DNA of 64,000 nt from Bacteroidales bacterium. GTDB lineage: Bacteria > Bacteroidota > Bacteroidia > Bacteroidales > P3. The notes beneath the pieces are model-generated. The model was given only the letters and a program-made list of their open reading frames with translations. It ran no database searches and was not told the DNA's origin. Every line of letters starts with the position of its first letter. Position 1 is the first letter of the stretch. Position numbers and translations under genes: made by a program. The stretch is from positions 1 to 64,000 of the forward strand of contig JAFTFL010000005.1 in NCBI GenBank assembly GCA_017449525.1, in the 5' to 3' direction. Shown here piece by piece: positions 38,064 to 47,509 of the stretch.

Positions 38064-38945
38064 ATGTACCAACCTGACAGCACCACTTTAGCACACTCAT
38101 CCACCTACGACACAACAGTATCGGTACCTCTGTTCCTCTCTGCCGAAGCCGACACAGCCCACCTGCACGAAGAATGGACACCGCTATCGCTCGACTCGGT
38201 CTTTGCAGCATACGTGCCACCCACACCAACAGTGAGACAGAGCCTCTTCACCAACCACACCCTACAGCCCACACACACTGAGATTCAAGACCTCAGCCAC
38301 AAGCCATCCTCTGACTGGGCATTCGGAATCCTTGTGCTGATTATCGGCCTCGTTACACTATACGTAAACACCTTCCGCTTTAAAGTAAAAGACCTTTTGT
38401 ACGCCACCGTAAGTAGCCGCGGCCTGGCCTTCCTATATCGCAACTACAACATCACCCGCCCCTCGAACATTATGCCTATGAGCCTTATATACGCAGGCTC
38501 GCTATCCATGCTCATCATGCTCGTAGCCGATTATCTATTAGACATTGAAGCGTGGAACCATAGTGCATGGGGCTTTGCACTCTGCTTCACAGCACTCACT
38601 CTCTTTATATTTATCAAACGTGGCACTATCTACGCCCTGGGAGCTGTGCTAGAGGACACCCCCTCAGTCATGACCTACAACGCCAGCTCCTGCCTATACC
38701 AACTGACGGCAGGCTGTACTCTCATTCCACTGCTACTCATAGCTTATTTCAATCCTGCCATACAACACTCCTTAATCATGGCCATGTGCGTCATCATCGC
38801 CTCACTTTTTGGAGTGCGCATAATCAGAGGTTTGTCGATTATTACACGCCAGGCCAAGACCGCACGTGTCTATCTTTTTTATTATCTTTGCACCGTTGAA
38901 ATCGTACCAATACTGGTTGCGTGGAAACTCATCAACAACATGTAG
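38064..38945 (+). CDS. DUF4271 membrane protein
   Basis: 293 residues. A ~90-residue soluble N-terminus is followed by about six membrane segments starting WAFGILVLIIGLVTLYVNTF (near 92-111). The family is Bacteroidetes-specific and typically precedes a HemD-like gene, as here (its stop at 38945 lies 32 bp before the next ATG). No biochemical role is established. It follows the C25 protease gene by 10 bp, so all may be co-transcribed. Confidence 0.8.
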   Translation: MYQPDSTTLAHSSTYDTTVSVPLFLSAEADTAHLHEEWTPLSLDSVFAAYVPPTPTVRQSLFTNHTLQPTHTEIQDLSHKPSSDWAFGILVLIIGLVTLYVNTFRFKVKDLLYATVSSRGLAFLYRNYNITRPSNIMPMSLIYAGSLSMLIMLVADYLLDIEAWNHSAWGFALCFTALTLFIFIKRGTIYALGAVLEDTPSVMTYNASSCLYQLTAGCTLIPLLLIAYFNPAIQHSLIMAMCVIIASLFGVRIIRGLSIITRQAKTARVYLFYYLCTVEIVPILVAWKLINNM

Positions 38946-38977
38946 CACAACACTGTAGCACTACAAGAAACAACCCA

Positions 38978-39937
38978 ATGAAAATCCACAAAATCCTCAT
39001 CTCTCAACCGCAACCGGCCGATATTGAGACCTCCCCTTACCGCAAATTAGTGGAAGTACACAACCTCGACCTTACATTTTACAAGTTCTTCGACGTGGTC
39101 GGAATCACCGCTACCGAATTTCGTAAGAGCAGAATTCATCCGAGCGAATACACAGCAGTCATCTTTAATAGCAAACATGCTGTAGACCATTTCTTCCGTC
39201 TTGCTAAGGAACTGCGCGAGAACATTTCGGAAGAGATGAAATACTTCTGCACGACAGAAGCCATCGCATTCTATCTGCAGAACTACATACAATATAGAAA
39301 ACGTAAGATATTCTTCGGCAACCAATTCTTTGCAGACCTTATAGAAGTCATGTCCAAGCACCGCGACGAGAAGTTTCTCTTTCCATGCTCGGACGAGAAA
39401 CAGACTGAATATACCAAGATGCTGGACAAGGCCAAGTTCAAGTACAAGAAAGCGCCTATGTACCGTTCTGTCCCGAAGGACTTGACCCAATTCAACCTCA
39501 GCGAATTTGATATGATAGCAGTGTTCTCACCCATCGGCGTGAGGGCATTGATACAGAACTTCCCCCACTTCAAAGAAAATCCTGTGCCAATAGCCGCTTT
39601 CGGCTCCACAACACATTCTGCCCTGCACGCAGCAGGTCTGAAACCCACCATAGCAGCTCCCACTAAGACATCGCCGTCCATGGCAATGGCTATTGAGAAC
39701 TATATACTCGGACGCGGCCAGGAAACAACTATTTCTACCAAAAGCAGTTCGACTCGCTCGCGCACAGCCAAAACAACGACTTCGTCGTCCACGACCAGCA
39801 AACGTCCTAAGTCGGTCATCACCAACAAAGCAAAATACAAGCAACTAATGGAGGCTAAGAAGGCAAAAGCTGCTGAGCGTAAAGCCGAACGACTCCGCAA
39901 AAAAGAGCTGGAAGCACTGGCAAATGCCGCACAATAG
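38978..39937 (+). CDS. Uroporphyrinogen-III synthase-like (HemD family) protein
   Basis: 319 residues from MKIHKILISQPQPADIETSP. The two-domain HemD fold is suggested by AVIFNSKHAVDHFFRLAKEL (~63-82), IEVMSKHRDEKFLFPCSDEK, and DMIAVFSPIGVRALIQNFPH then AAFGSTTHSALHAAGLKP. The C-terminal ~80 residues are a Ser/Thr/Lys/Ala-rich, probably disordered and coiled tail not needed for HemD activity. Bacteroidetes carry this gene in a DUF4271-hemD-rnpA-yidD string. Whether it makes uroporphyrinogen III is uncertain, because no other heme genes are in the window. Confidence 0.75.
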   Translation: MKIHKILISQPQPADIETSPYRKLVEVHNLDLTFYKFFDVVGITATEFRKSRIHPSEYTAVIFNSKHAVDHFFRLAKELRENISEEMKYFCTTEAIAFYLQNYIQYRKRKIFFGNQFFADLIEVMSKHRDEKFLFPCSDEKQTEYTKMLDKAKFKYKKAPMYRSVPKDLTQFNLSEFDMIAVFSPIGVRALIQNFPHFKENPVPIAAFGSTTHSALHAAGLKPTIAAPTKTSPSMAMAIENYILGRGQETTISTKSSSTRSRTAKTTTSSSTTSKRPKSVITNKAKYKQLMEAKKAKAAERKAERLRKKELEALANAAQ

Positions 39938-39947
39938 CCTTCGAAAT

Positions 39948-40337
39948 ATGGCCACCTTTCGTAAGGCCGAACGGCTCTGCAGCCGTACCACTATAGAGGA
40001 CTTGTTCCACGAAGGCCACCGCATAACGGTATTCCCTTTTACAGCACGCTGGATGTGGATGAAACAACCCACCGACCAGCGTGCTGTCGTACTGATTGGA
40101 GCACCCAAGCGATATCTGCACCACGCCGTAGACCGCAACCGTGCAAAAAGAAAAATGCGAGAGTGCTACCGATTGGAAAAACAGGTGCTGCATGCCGCTG
40201 TTCCCACAGGGAAAACAGTGGCACTTTCCATCTATCATATTCATAAGAGCATTCTTCCTCACACTCGGTTCTCTGCAAAATTTTCTCTCCTGCTTGAGAC
40301 CATTGTAACTCAAATCCAGCAGGACACCGAGTCATGA
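39948..40337 (+). CDS. rnpA: Ribonuclease P protein component
   Basis: About 129 residues, basic. [20 protein letters not shown] matches the RnpA N-terminus (F-x-K-x-E-R-L-x-x), and the family RNR box appears as [19 protein letters not shown] near residue 62. Binds the RNase P RNA to mature tRNA 5' ends. The ATG at 39948 gives the standard beginning; an ATG at 39924 would overlap the upstream gene by 14 bp. It overlaps yidD by 4 bp. Confidence 0.93.
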   Translation: MATFRKAERLCSRTTIEDLFHEGHRITVFPFTARWMWMKQPTDQRAVVLIGAPKRYLHHAVDRNRAKRKMRECYRLEKQVLHAAVPTGKTVALSIYHIHKSILPHTRFSAKFSLLLETIVTQIQQDTES

Positions 40338-40555
40338 AGCGACTATTTACACTCGTGTTGCTGGGAGGAATAAAGTTTTACCAGAACTGTATTTCACCCC
40401 TTCTCCCACCTGCATGCAGGTATGTCCCAACGTGCTCCCAATACGCAAAGGAGGCCATTACTAAGCATGGCCCACTGCGTGGTAGTCTATTGGCAATAAA
40501 AAGAATACTACGCTGCCATCCTTGGGGCGGCTCAGGCTACGACCCAGTACCTTGA
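40334..40555 (+). CDS. yidD: Membrane protein insertion efficiency factor
   Basis: 73 residues with the YidD signature: [30 protein letters not shown], and [24 protein letters not shown]. The three cysteines and the H-P-W-x-x-G-G-x-D-P end are conserved. Helps YidC-dependent membrane protein insertion. The ATG overlaps the rnpA stop (ATGA), a common rnpA-yidD coupling. Confidence 0.96.
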   Translation: MKRLFTLVLLGGIKFYQNCISPLLPPACRYVPTCSQYAKEAITKHGPLRGSLLAIKRILRCHPWGGSGYDPVP

Positions 40556-40637
40556 CACTTTTTCCATCGCAACGTACGTCCAAGTAGAGAATTATTCGTA
40601 CCTTTGCACATATCATTTACCAAACAAATCCAATACC

Positions 40638-41171
40638 ATGAAAAGACTTTGCTTCATGACAGCCGTGCTTGCACTTGCTGTTGGAATGTGCTTCACCTCC
40701 TGCAAAAAGGAAGAGGATGACACAACTCCCAGATTCACCATTACCGAGAATACTCCCTTCGAGTTCGGTCCAAGTCTAGCCCACGACACATCGGCCGCTT
40801 ACGGTGTAGCATTCAAGTTGTCGCTCAAAAACAACCGATTCATCGCTGATGGCGTAACTGTCGTTCCCACTGACAAACTGCCCAGCGGCACTATGCGTTG
40901 CAACAACGCTGCCAAGATAGCTGACTATGGTAAAGTGCGCAATTTGGACAAGATTACTAAGTACCCATCGGCAGCAGACTTCAGTGATGCCGTGAATACC
41001 ACACTGGAACACGGCTATGTTCTCAAGGTTTGGGGCAGCCACAACGTGAATGCGTATAGCAACCCCGCCATTCACGATCCCGATACGCTGTTCTTCAAAT
41101 TCTACGTAGAAAAAGAAGCAGACGGTGGATACACCTGCACCTACGAGCAACCCTTCGTCGAAGAGAAATAA
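40638..41171 (+). CDS. Hypothetical lipoprotein
   Basis: 177 residues. MKRLCFMTAVLALAVGMCFT with SC at 21-22 is a lipoprotein signal. The mature part is short and strand-rich, with no family I recognise. A -7 box (TACCTTTG, 40599-40606) lies 31 bp upstream of the ATG, so it has its own promoter. It ends EQPFVEEK, followed by a terminator at 41306. Confidence 0.65.
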   Translation: MKRLCFMTAVLALAVGMCFTSCKKEEDDTTPRFTITENTPFEFGPSLAHDTSAAYGVAFKLSLKNNRFIADGVTVVPTDKLPSGTMRCNNAAKIADYGKVRNLDKITKYPSAADFSDAVNTTLEHGYVLKVWGSHNVNAYSNPAIHDPDTLFFKFYVEKEADGGYTCTYEQPFVEEK

Positions 41172-41305
41172 GGAGTCGTGCTATTGACGAAATTTGGGAG
41201 AAGGACGGACACACCATCGAGCCTCAGTTCTTGCTTTAATTGACAGCAATTCCCGAGTAGATTCCAGTACATGAACGTCTGATTTCCCCAACTACGCAAA
41301 ATATA

Positions 41306-41352
41306 AAAAGAGAGGGGCGACACTACGATGAGTGTCGCCCCTCTCTTTTTGT
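41306..41352. terminator. Intrinsic terminator between lipoprotein gene and glmS
   Basis: Arms AGAGAGGGGCGACACT and AGTGTCGCCCCTCTCT around a short loop, with A-rich and TTTTTGT flanks on the two sides. It lies between a plus-strand gene and convergent glmS and can serve either. Confidence 0.85.
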
Positions 41353-41475
41353 ATTCTGATCACCTTCACCCTACATCCTCAATCTTTTCTTTCTATACTT
41401 CTTGAGAAATGCCTTTATAATTCTAAGCAAAGGCGATTCCCGTAATACGCTATTCAAGCCAATAAGCCAACACGC

Positions 41476-43335
41476 CTACTCCACCGTAACGCTCTTAGCC
41501 AAGTTTCTGGGTTGGTCAACGTTGCGACCTTTGGCGCAGGCCACGTAGTACGACAGCAGCTGTAATGGCAGAATCGCCAGTAAGGGCACATAGCAGTCGC
41601 GCGTATCGGGAATTACAAACGTGTAGTCTGCCATCTGGCTCACCGTATTGTCACCTTCGGTTACTACGGCGATGATTTTACCATGACGCGACTTTATCTC
41701 TTGAATATTGCTGACCACTTTATCATACATGCCGCGCTTGGGCGCAATCACCACAACTGGCATTTCCTCATCTATCAACGCGATGGGGCCATGCTTCATC
41801 TCTGCTGCAGGATAGCCCTCAGCATGTATATAACTAATCTCTTTCAACTTGAGCGCGCCTTCCAATGCCACAGGATAGTTGTATCCTCGTCCAAGATAGA
41901 TAAAGTTCTTGCAGTAGGTGAACATCTGCGCAAACTGGTCAATATTGGGATTATGGTCGAGCGTCCACTGCATCTTATCCGGAATACGTTGCAACTCATC
42001 CACCAGCATGTGGAACATTTCATCGCTCAACGTATGCTTCTCTTTTGCAATGGCCAGTCCAAGCAGAAACAGTGTAATAACCTGTCCCGTGAAGGCCTTT
42101 GTTGAGGCCACTCCTATCTCGGGACCCACATGCAGATAGGTTCCCGAGTCGGTGGCGCGCGCTATCGATGAACCTATCACATTGCAAATGCCATACAGGA
42201 ATGCGCCCCGATTCTTTGCAAGCTGGATAGCGGCCAAGGTGTCAGCAGTCTCTCCGCTCTGACTCACCGCGATTACTACATCATCAGAGTAGATAACAGG
42301 GTTTCGATATCGGAACTCCGAGGCATATTCCACTTCGACAGGTATCTGAGCAGCCTCCTCAATGAAATATTTACCAATGAGGGCTGAGTGCCATGAAGTC
42401 CCACAAGCACAGATAATTATTCGCCGTGCATTGAGAAACTTTTCCTTATTATCAATAATACCACTGAGTAGCACATCTTTGTCCACAATGTCCAACCTAC
42501 CTCGTATGCAGGTACGCATGGCCGATGGCTGCTCATATATTTCCTTCAGCATAAAGTGAGGATAGCCACCTTTTTCCAGTTCGTCCAGACTCATCTGCAG
42601 CGTAACCGTCTGAGGCGTTTGGCGCACGTTTGCCAGGTTGACAATCTCCAGCGCACCACTTCCATCCATGCAGGCTACTTCTTCATCCTGCAGGTATATC
42701 ACTTTGTCGGTGTACTCAATTATAGGTGTCGCGTCGCTACCCAAATAGAACTCATGAGCACCCTGGTCGCTGGTGCCGAGGCCTATGATGAGCGGACTCC
42801 CTTTGCGAGCACATATCAGTTGTTCGGGATGAGCCTTGTCAAGCACTGCAATAGCATAGGCACCAACAACGCTCTTCAGAGCCAGCTGCACTGCCTCAAA
42901 AAGACCACACTCATGGCGATGCTGCACATATTCGATGAGTTGTACCAAGACTTCCGTATCAGTGTCGCTACAAAACACAACACCATTCTTTTCCATCTCG
43001 GCACGCAAAGCCTTGTAGTTCTCTATAATACCATTGTGAACCAGTGCCAATTGCTTCGACATGGAGTAGTGTGGATGGGCATTCACCTCATTGGGCTCGC
43101 CATGCGTAGCCCACCGCGTATGAGCAATACCAATACTACCTGTGGTATCTTTGCCGTCTACGCTGTGTTCCAATGCGGACACCTTGCCTTTCGATTTATA
43201 CACAGAGAGTTCACCACGACGGTTGATTAATGCCACTCCTGCACTATCATATCCTCTGTACTCCAACCGGTGAAGACCTTTTATCAAAATAGGGTAAGCT
43301 TCCTTATTGCCTATGTATCCAACTATGCCACACAT
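41476..43335 (-). CDS. glmS: Glutamine-fructose-6-phosphate aminotransferase (isomerizing)
   Basis: 619 residues. N-terminal glutaminase: CGIVGYIGNKEAYPILIKGL with the catalytic Cys2, then HTRWATHGEPNEVNAHPH. The C-terminal half has two SIS domains (CGTSWHSALIGKYFIEE, SQSGETADTLAAIQ, GRGYNYPVALEGALKLKEIS) and the family ending NLAKSVTVE. It makes glucosamine-6-phosphate from fructose-6-phosphate and glutamine, the entry to peptidoglycan and lipid A. A minus-strand TAAATTTG box is at 43362-43369. No glmS ribozyme is expected or seen. Confidence 0.97.
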   Translation of the reverse strand: MCGIVGYIGNKEAYPILIKGLHRLEYRGYDSAGVALINRRGELSVYKSKGKVSALEHSVDGKDTTGSIGIAHTRWATHGEPNEVNAHPHYSMSKQLALVHNGIIENYKALRAEMEKNGVVFCSDTDTEVLVQLIEYVQHRHECGLFEAVQLALKSVVGAYAIAVLDKAHPEQLICARKGSPLIIGLGTSDQGAHEFYLGSDATPIIEYTDKVIYLQDEEVACMDGSGALEIVNLANVRQTPQTVTLQMSLDELEKGGYPHFMLKEIYEQPSAMRTCIRGRLDIVDKDVLLSGIIDNKEKFLNARRIIICACGTSWHSALIGKYFIEEAAQIPVEVEYASEFRYRNPVIYSDDVVIAVSQSGETADTLAAIQLAKNRGAFLYGICNVIGSSIARATDSGTYLHVGPEIGVASTKAFTGQVITLFLLGLAIAKEKHTLSDEMFHMLVDELQRIPDKMQWTLDHNPNIDQFAQMFTYCKNFIYLGRGYNYPVALEGALKLKEISYIHAEGYPAAEMKHGPIALIDEEMPVVVIAPKRGMYDKVVSNIQEIKSRHGKIIAVVTEGDNTVSQMADYTFVIPDTRDCYVPLLAILPLQLLSYYVACAKGRNVDQPRNLAKSVTVE

Positions 43336-43555
43336 GATGATTGTACATTGTTTTCAATATGCAAATTTACACATTTTCTGCCAAATCCTAATATTCAGCC
43401 CTGTACGAAAGTACAAAAGCAGTACTGCTCGTTTTCTACTACACTGCATATCAGCACCTTATACGGGGGGGTATTAAGTCGATTCTGAACGATAAAAATT
43501 TCGTTTCAGAGCCCTTACAGTGGTAATACACTTCCTACATACATCAATTTTGGTT

Positions 43556-44428
43556 CTACATCTTGGGGTCTTCCGTTCGACTGTGCGCAACCGAGCATAG
43601 GTCTTGTACAATGAGGCCAGCCATCATGAAGCCAAAAATAGCAGTGATGTGTGCCATCGTACCGTTGATTTGAGCCTTCGAGGTGCACCACTCATGATTC
43701 AGCAGGTCTTGTCTTCCCGGGCCGTGTTCCCCCTTTGGGCATACGCATGCATCAGTGCCGCAGGTGGAAGCTTGTCCGAGATTGCTCAACAACTCGGGCG
43801 AATAAATGCAGCGAAACTTACGCTTGGGGAACTGATGTAGTCGTTTGAAACGTTGCCGCAGCGCACGAGCCAAAGGGCAACCCTGTACGCTCCAAAACTC
43901 CCCCACCCGTATCTGAGTGGGATCCATCTTGAGTGCCGCCCCCATCGAAGACACGAAGCGAACAGGCAATGACGTGGCATGAAGTATCAAAGCCGCCTTG
44001 TTCGAAAGGCTATCTATCGCATCCACCACATAGTCGTAGTTCTCTATCCGAAACCCCTCTGCTGTCTCTGGGCTGTAAATATCTTGCACCGCCAATATGT
44101 CTGCGCGTGGATTGATGTCCAGCAGGCGTGCGCGCAGCGCATCCACCTTCACCTGTCCCACAGTGCTACTCGTTGCCATCAGCTGTCGGTTGACGTTGGT
44201 AACACACACTCGATCGCTGTCCACCAGTGTCAAACTGCCAACACCGCTACGCACTAAACTCTCTGCACACCAACTTCCCACTCCACCGACACCAAACACG
44301 ATTACTCGGCTCGAAGCCAACTTTTCCATGGCCTCATCGCCCACCAGCAGTTGGGTGCGGTTAAAAATGGGGTGCGTTCTACTCTTCACTGTCCTACATT
44401 GTTTCCGTTCACCGAACAAAGAGCCCAT
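43556..44428 (-). CDS. tcdA: tRNA threonylcarbamoyladenosine dehydratase (TcdA)
   Basis: 290 residues from ATG 44428, a ThiF/E1-like protein: RTQLLVGDEAMEKLASSRVI, VFGVGGVGSWCAESLVRSGV, then TLVDSDRVCVTNVNRQLMA. TcdA cyclises t6A in tRNA to ct6A using ATP. The first 13 residues are atypical, and their codons overlap the upstream gene's terminator hairpin (44420-44444). A GTG start at 44389, giving VKSRTHPIFNRTQLLVG, would avoid this and fits homologues better. The C-terminal Cys cluster (CGTDACVCP) is present. Confidence 0.9.
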   Translation of the reverse strand: MGSLFGERKQCRTVKSRTHPIFNRTQLLVGDEAMEKLASSRVIVFGVGGVGSWCAESLVRSGVGSLTLVDSDRVCVTNVNRQLMATSSTVGQVKVDALRARLLDINPRADILAVQDIYSPETAEGFRIENYDYVVDAIDSLSNKAALILHATSLPVRFVSSMGAALKMDPTQIRVGEFWSVQGCPLARALRQRFKRLHQFPKRKFRCIYSPELLSNLGQASTCGTDACVCPKGEHGPGRQDLLNHEWCTSKAQINGTMAHITAIFGFMMAGLIVQDLCSVAHSRTEDPKM

Positions 44429-44444
44429 CTGGATGATGGGCTCT
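44420..44444 (-). terminator. Hairpin terminating the aminotransferase transcript
   Basis: Arms AGAGCCCATC and GATGGGCTCT with a 5-nt loop, followed on the minus strand by TTTGTT. It lies 48 bp after the aminotransferase stop and overlaps the ATG version of the tcdA start. Confidence 0.55.
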
Positions 44445-44491
44445 TATATATTATAGGTGTATGCAGGCTTCCGCCTAAAAGTCCCCAGCAG

Positions 44492-45688
44492 TTAGATGCG
44501 ACCTGGATAAACTTTCAGAGCTTCTTCCAAGCACTTCACCGCATGCTTCAGGTCTTCAATACAGAGGCAATAGGTGATACGGGCTTGGTGGCGCCCCTTC
44601 TCGGGATCAGCATAAAAACCTGTAGCGGGAGCCATCATCAGGGTCTCGCCGTTGTAGTTGAAATCCGTCAGAAGCCACTGGCAGAATTTGTCGCTATCGT
44701 CCACCGGCAGTTCCACTACGGTATAGAAAGCTCCCTTCGGATTCGGGCAGAAGCATCCAGGTATCTTGTTGATGCCTTCCACGATAACATTACGGCGTGC
44801 CACATACTCCTTGCTTACAGCATCAAAGTATTCTTGGGGCGTGTCAACAGCGGCTTCACCAAATATCTGGCCGAAGCTGGGAGGCGACAGACGAGCCTGA
44901 GCCAAACGCATCGCTATGGAGTACACCTCCTCGTTGCGCGTAACCAAGCATCCGATACGAGCACCGCAGGCACTGTAGCGCTTGCTGACCGAATCAAATA
45001 GCACCACATCTTTCTCCAAGCCTTCGAGCTGCATTACGCTGAAATGACTATGTCCGTCGTAGCAAAACTCACGGTACACCTCGTCTGCAAAGAGAAACAG
45101 ATCATGCTTCTTCACCAACTCTGCCACCTTCAACAGTTCTTCTTTCGTATAGAGGTATCCCGTCGGGTTGTTGGGGTTGCAAATCATGATGGCGCGAGTA
45201 CGTGGTGTAATAGCCTTTTCAAAGTCCTCAATCGGAGGCAGGGCAAAACCACCACGAATGTCGGACGGTATGGTCTTAATCGTAGCGTCACACAGTTTGG
45301 CGAACGTATTGTAGTTGGTGTAGTAGGGTTCGGGAATAAGAATCTCATCACCGGGGTTCAAGCACACAGTGAAAGCAAACTGCAACGCCTCGCTACCACC
45401 AGTGGTAACGATGATTTGCTCGGGCGTTACCTCAATACCATTGCGATGATAGTATTCACAAAGTTTCTTGCGGTAGCTCATGTTGCCAGCCGAATGACTA
45501 TAGGCCAGCACATCGATTTTCGTCTCTGCCAGCGTCTTGAGCGCACCCTTTGGGGTCTCAATGTCAGGTTGACCAATATTGAGGTGGTACACGTGTATGC
45601 CGCGCTGCTTTGCGGCGTCGGAATAGGGAACCAGTTTTCTGATGGCTGACTGCGGCAGCTCTGTTCCTTTTGTAGAAATCTTTGGCAT
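44492..45688 (-). CDS. PLP-dependent class I aminotransferase
   Basis: 398 residues, fold-type I. Visible motifs: HVYHLNIGQPDIETP near 32-46, VTTGGSEALQFAF, MICNPNNPTGYLYTKEE, FADEVYREFCYDG and SVSKRYSACGARIGC with the PLP lysine near 237. The arrangement fits the AspB/aspartate-type or broad-specificity subgroup, but the amino acid substrate cannot be fixed from sequence. Its 5' leader (45689-45757) includes an imperfect hairpin, AGAGGTG / CACCTCT at 45724-45755. Confidence 0.9.
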   Translation of the reverse strand: MPKISTKGTELPQSAIRKLVPYSDAAKQRGIHVYHLNIGQPDIETPKGALKTLAETKIDVLAYSHSAGNMSYRKKLCEYYHRNGIEVTPEQIIVTTGGSEALQFAFTVCLNPGDEILIPEPYYTNYNTFAKLCDATIKTIPSDIRGGFALPPIEDFEKAITPRTRAIMICNPNNPTGYLYTKEELLKVAELVKKHDLFLFADEVYREFCYDGHSHFSVMQLEGLEKDVVLFDSVSKRYSACGARIGCLVTRNEEVYSIAMRLAQARLSPPSFGQIFGEAAVDTPQEYFDAVSKEYVARRNVIVEGINKIPGCFCPNPKGAFYTVVELPVDDSDKFCQWLLTDFNYNGETLMMAPATGFYADPEKGRHQARITYCLCIEDLKHAVKCLEEALKVYPGRI

Positions 45689-45757
45689 TTTGCTATGTAG
45701 TATTATAATGTATTCTTCTCATGTAGAGGTGCCGTCCTAACGGTGCGACACCTCTTT

Positions 45758-45919
45758 TTATTGCCGTGCACCGCCGAGGAGACCGTCCTTGCAAACAGTC
45801 ACTTCAACCTTGCGGTGCACTCGTTCCGATAGTTCTGCACTGAGGCTTCTGCTGAAAAAACGAAAGGCAGCAGCCTGCGGAAGACCACTGCCCTTACCCA
45901 TGTGCTCACAGCCCATCAT
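45758..45919 (-). CDS. Small hypothetical protein coupled to DUF1573 gene (53 aa)
   Basis: An ATGATG start overlaps the stop of the DUF1573 gene (TGATG), suggesting coupled translation. The 53-residue product (MMGCEHMGKGSGLPQAAAFR ... KDGLLGGARQ) has a basic, helix-like middle (SRSLSAELSERVHRKVEV). Stop TAA at 45758. I recognise no family, but the tight coupling and sensible composition make it more than a chance frame. Confidence 0.5.
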   Translation of the reverse strand: MMGCEHMGKGSGLPQAAAFRFFSRSLSAELSERVHRKVEVTVCKDGLLGGARQ

Positions 45920-46326
45920 CACTTGTCAGCCACAAAACCTATAATACGCAGCCTTATCTGATTATTGTTCACCGCGTTGGACGTAACAGTGATGTACTTG
46001 TCTATTCTTCCTGGATTCGAGGTGTTGTACTTCACGTCAATAACACCCGTCTGGCCCGGCATAATGGGTTCTTTGGGCCACGTCGGAACGGTGCAGCCAC
46101 AACTGGCTCTCACGTTGCTCAGAATGATAGGTTCATTGCCATCGTTGGTAAACTTGAACGAGCACGTACCGGCAGAATTCCTTGCTATGGTGTCATAGTT
46201 GTGGGTCAGCTTAGCGAAGTTGATAACCGGCCCATCTGTACGAGGTTGATTTCCGCCCTTATCTTGTGCGTTTGCTGCGCCTATCGACATCACAGCTACC
46301 AGGGCTAACAAAAACATTCTCTTCAT
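45919..46326 (-). CDS. DUF1573 domain protein
   Basis: 135 residues with a signal peptide (MKRMFLLALVAVMSIGAANA). The DUF1573 core follows: INFAKLTHNYDTIARNSAGT CSFKFTNDGNEPIILSNVRA SCGCTVPTWPKEPIMPGQTG, an Ig-like domain with the SCGCT motif. Such proteins are periplasmic or surface-exposed in Bacteroidetes; function unknown. A minus-strand TACTTTTG box at 46372-46379 is 46 bp upstream. The plus-side gap to 46592 has no gene but carries TGCCGTACAGCC at 46451-46462. Confidence 0.88.
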   Translation of the reverse strand: MKRMFLLALVAVMSIGAANAQDKGGNQPRTDGPVINFAKLTHNYDTIARNSAGTCSFKFTNDGNEPIILSNVRASCGCTVPTWPKEPIMPGQTGVIDVKYNTSNPGRIDKYITVTSNAVNNNQIRLRIIGFVADK

Positions 46327-46591
46327 TGTTGTAGGTTTTTAGACGGTTTGTATTACGCTGTTTCCGATGCAAAAGTACATATTATTTCGCACAGCCCGAC
46401 CACATGCGTCCTTTTTTTTGATATTTTTAATCGTTGCGCCTCTCCCACCCTGCCGTACAGCCCAACCACTACGCACAGCGCAACACAACTTCATTTGTCC
46501 ATGCAGGTTACTTGCTCGGCCTGTTCGGCAGCGCAGTAAAAATAAAACTGAACATGCTGCGTTTATGTAGCAACTGATTACACATCATCCT

Positions 46592-47401
46592 ATGGACCGA
46601 CCTATCGACTCGCCGATTATCACGCTCACCACCGATTGGGGCACGAAAGACTTTTTCGCCGGCATGGTGAAAGGACGACTACTCAGCATGGTGCCCAATG
46701 CGCGCATTGTCGACATCACCCTCGAACTGGAGCCGCACAACATTCCCATGGCCACCTTCGTAGTGCGCAACGGCTGTCTGCATTTTCCTGCTGGCACCAT
46801 ACATATTATTGACATCAACTCCGTGGAGACTGCCCAACAGGCTTTCGTCGTTGTCGAACACAACGAGCAGTTCTTCATTTGTACCGACAACGGCCTGCCG
46901 TACGCCGTGTTCGGTAAAGAGTGCAACCGTGTGGTTCGCTTAGATGTGATGCAGGATTCGGACTACTACAATTTTGCCGCCTACAACCTGTTCTGCCAGG
47001 TGGCCTCCATGCTCGCCCACGGCACTCCACTCGAAGAGCTCGGCACCGTGGTCAGCACACTGCGTCCCAGCACACCGCTCAACTATGTGGACCAGGGTAG
47101 CCGGCTGATAGCTCACATAGCCTACATCGATTCCTACGGCAACGCTTATCTTGACATTACCCACGCCGAGTTCGAACGCGTCCGCGCCGGACGCCCATTC
47201 ACCATGCAGATGTCTGACCACACGCGCGACGGGCTCAGTCGCATCGCCTCGTCCTACGACGACAGCGGCTCTTTAGCCTCTGCGGTGCTCACCGTCTCCG
47301 CCACTGGACTGTTAGAGATAGCCATCAACCGCAACTCGGCCGAGCAACTGCTGGGGCTCCACCCGTTCGACCACATGATATTCAATTTCCAAGAGCGATA
47401 A
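46592..47401 (+). CDS. SAM hydroxide adenosyltransferase (DUF62)
   Basis: 269 residues. The N-terminal domain starts IITLTTDWGTKDFFAGMVKG, with the Asp of T-D-x-G, then PNARIVDITLELEPHNI and FPAGTIHIIDINSVETAQQA. ICTDNGLPYAVFG and YDSYGN-type AYIDSYGNAYLDIT, then the C-terminal barrel, complete the family. It cleaves S-adenosylmethionine with hydroxide to adenosine and methionine. Followed by a bidirectional terminator. Confidence 0.92.
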   Translation: MDRPIDSPIITLTTDWGTKDFFAGMVKGRLLSMVPNARIVDITLELEPHNIPMATFVVRNGCLHFPAGTIHIIDINSVETAQQAFVVVEHNEQFFICTDNGLPYAVFGKECNRVVRLDVMQDSDYYNFAAYNLFCQVASMLAHGTPLEELGTVVSTLRPSTPLNYVDQGSRLIAHIAYIDSYGNAYLDITHAEFERVRAGRPFTMQMSDHTRDGLSRIASSYDDSGSLASAVLTVSATGLLEIAINRNSAEQLLGLHPFDHMIFNFQER

Positions 47402-47453
47402 CCTCCTTTGCCGAAGGGCATGGTTTCCATCCCTCAACGGCTCCCCCTAAAAC

Positions 47454-47496
47454 AGAGGTGCTCCCTGCGGTTCGAACCACAGGGAGCACCTCTTTA
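47454..47496. terminator. Bidirectional intrinsic terminator
   Basis: Arms AGAGGTGCTCCCTG and CAGGGAGCACCTCT with a 12-nt loop, A-rich before and TTTATATTG after. It separates the convergent SAM-hydrolase gene (stop 47401) and DUF3078 gene (stop 47510). Confidence 0.85.
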
Positions 47497-47509
47497 TATT
47501 GTGTAGGGT

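Noticed and set aside
43336-43555. glmS ribozyme upstream of glmS
   Set aside because: That ribozyme belongs to Gram-positive lineages, and the interval has only a TAAATTTG box and no matching structure.
45724-45757. Intrinsic terminator in the leader of the aminotransferase gene
   Set aside because: Arms AGAGGTG/CACCTCT are short and separated by a long imperfect region; on the minus strand no U-tract follows, and no plus-strand gene ends here.
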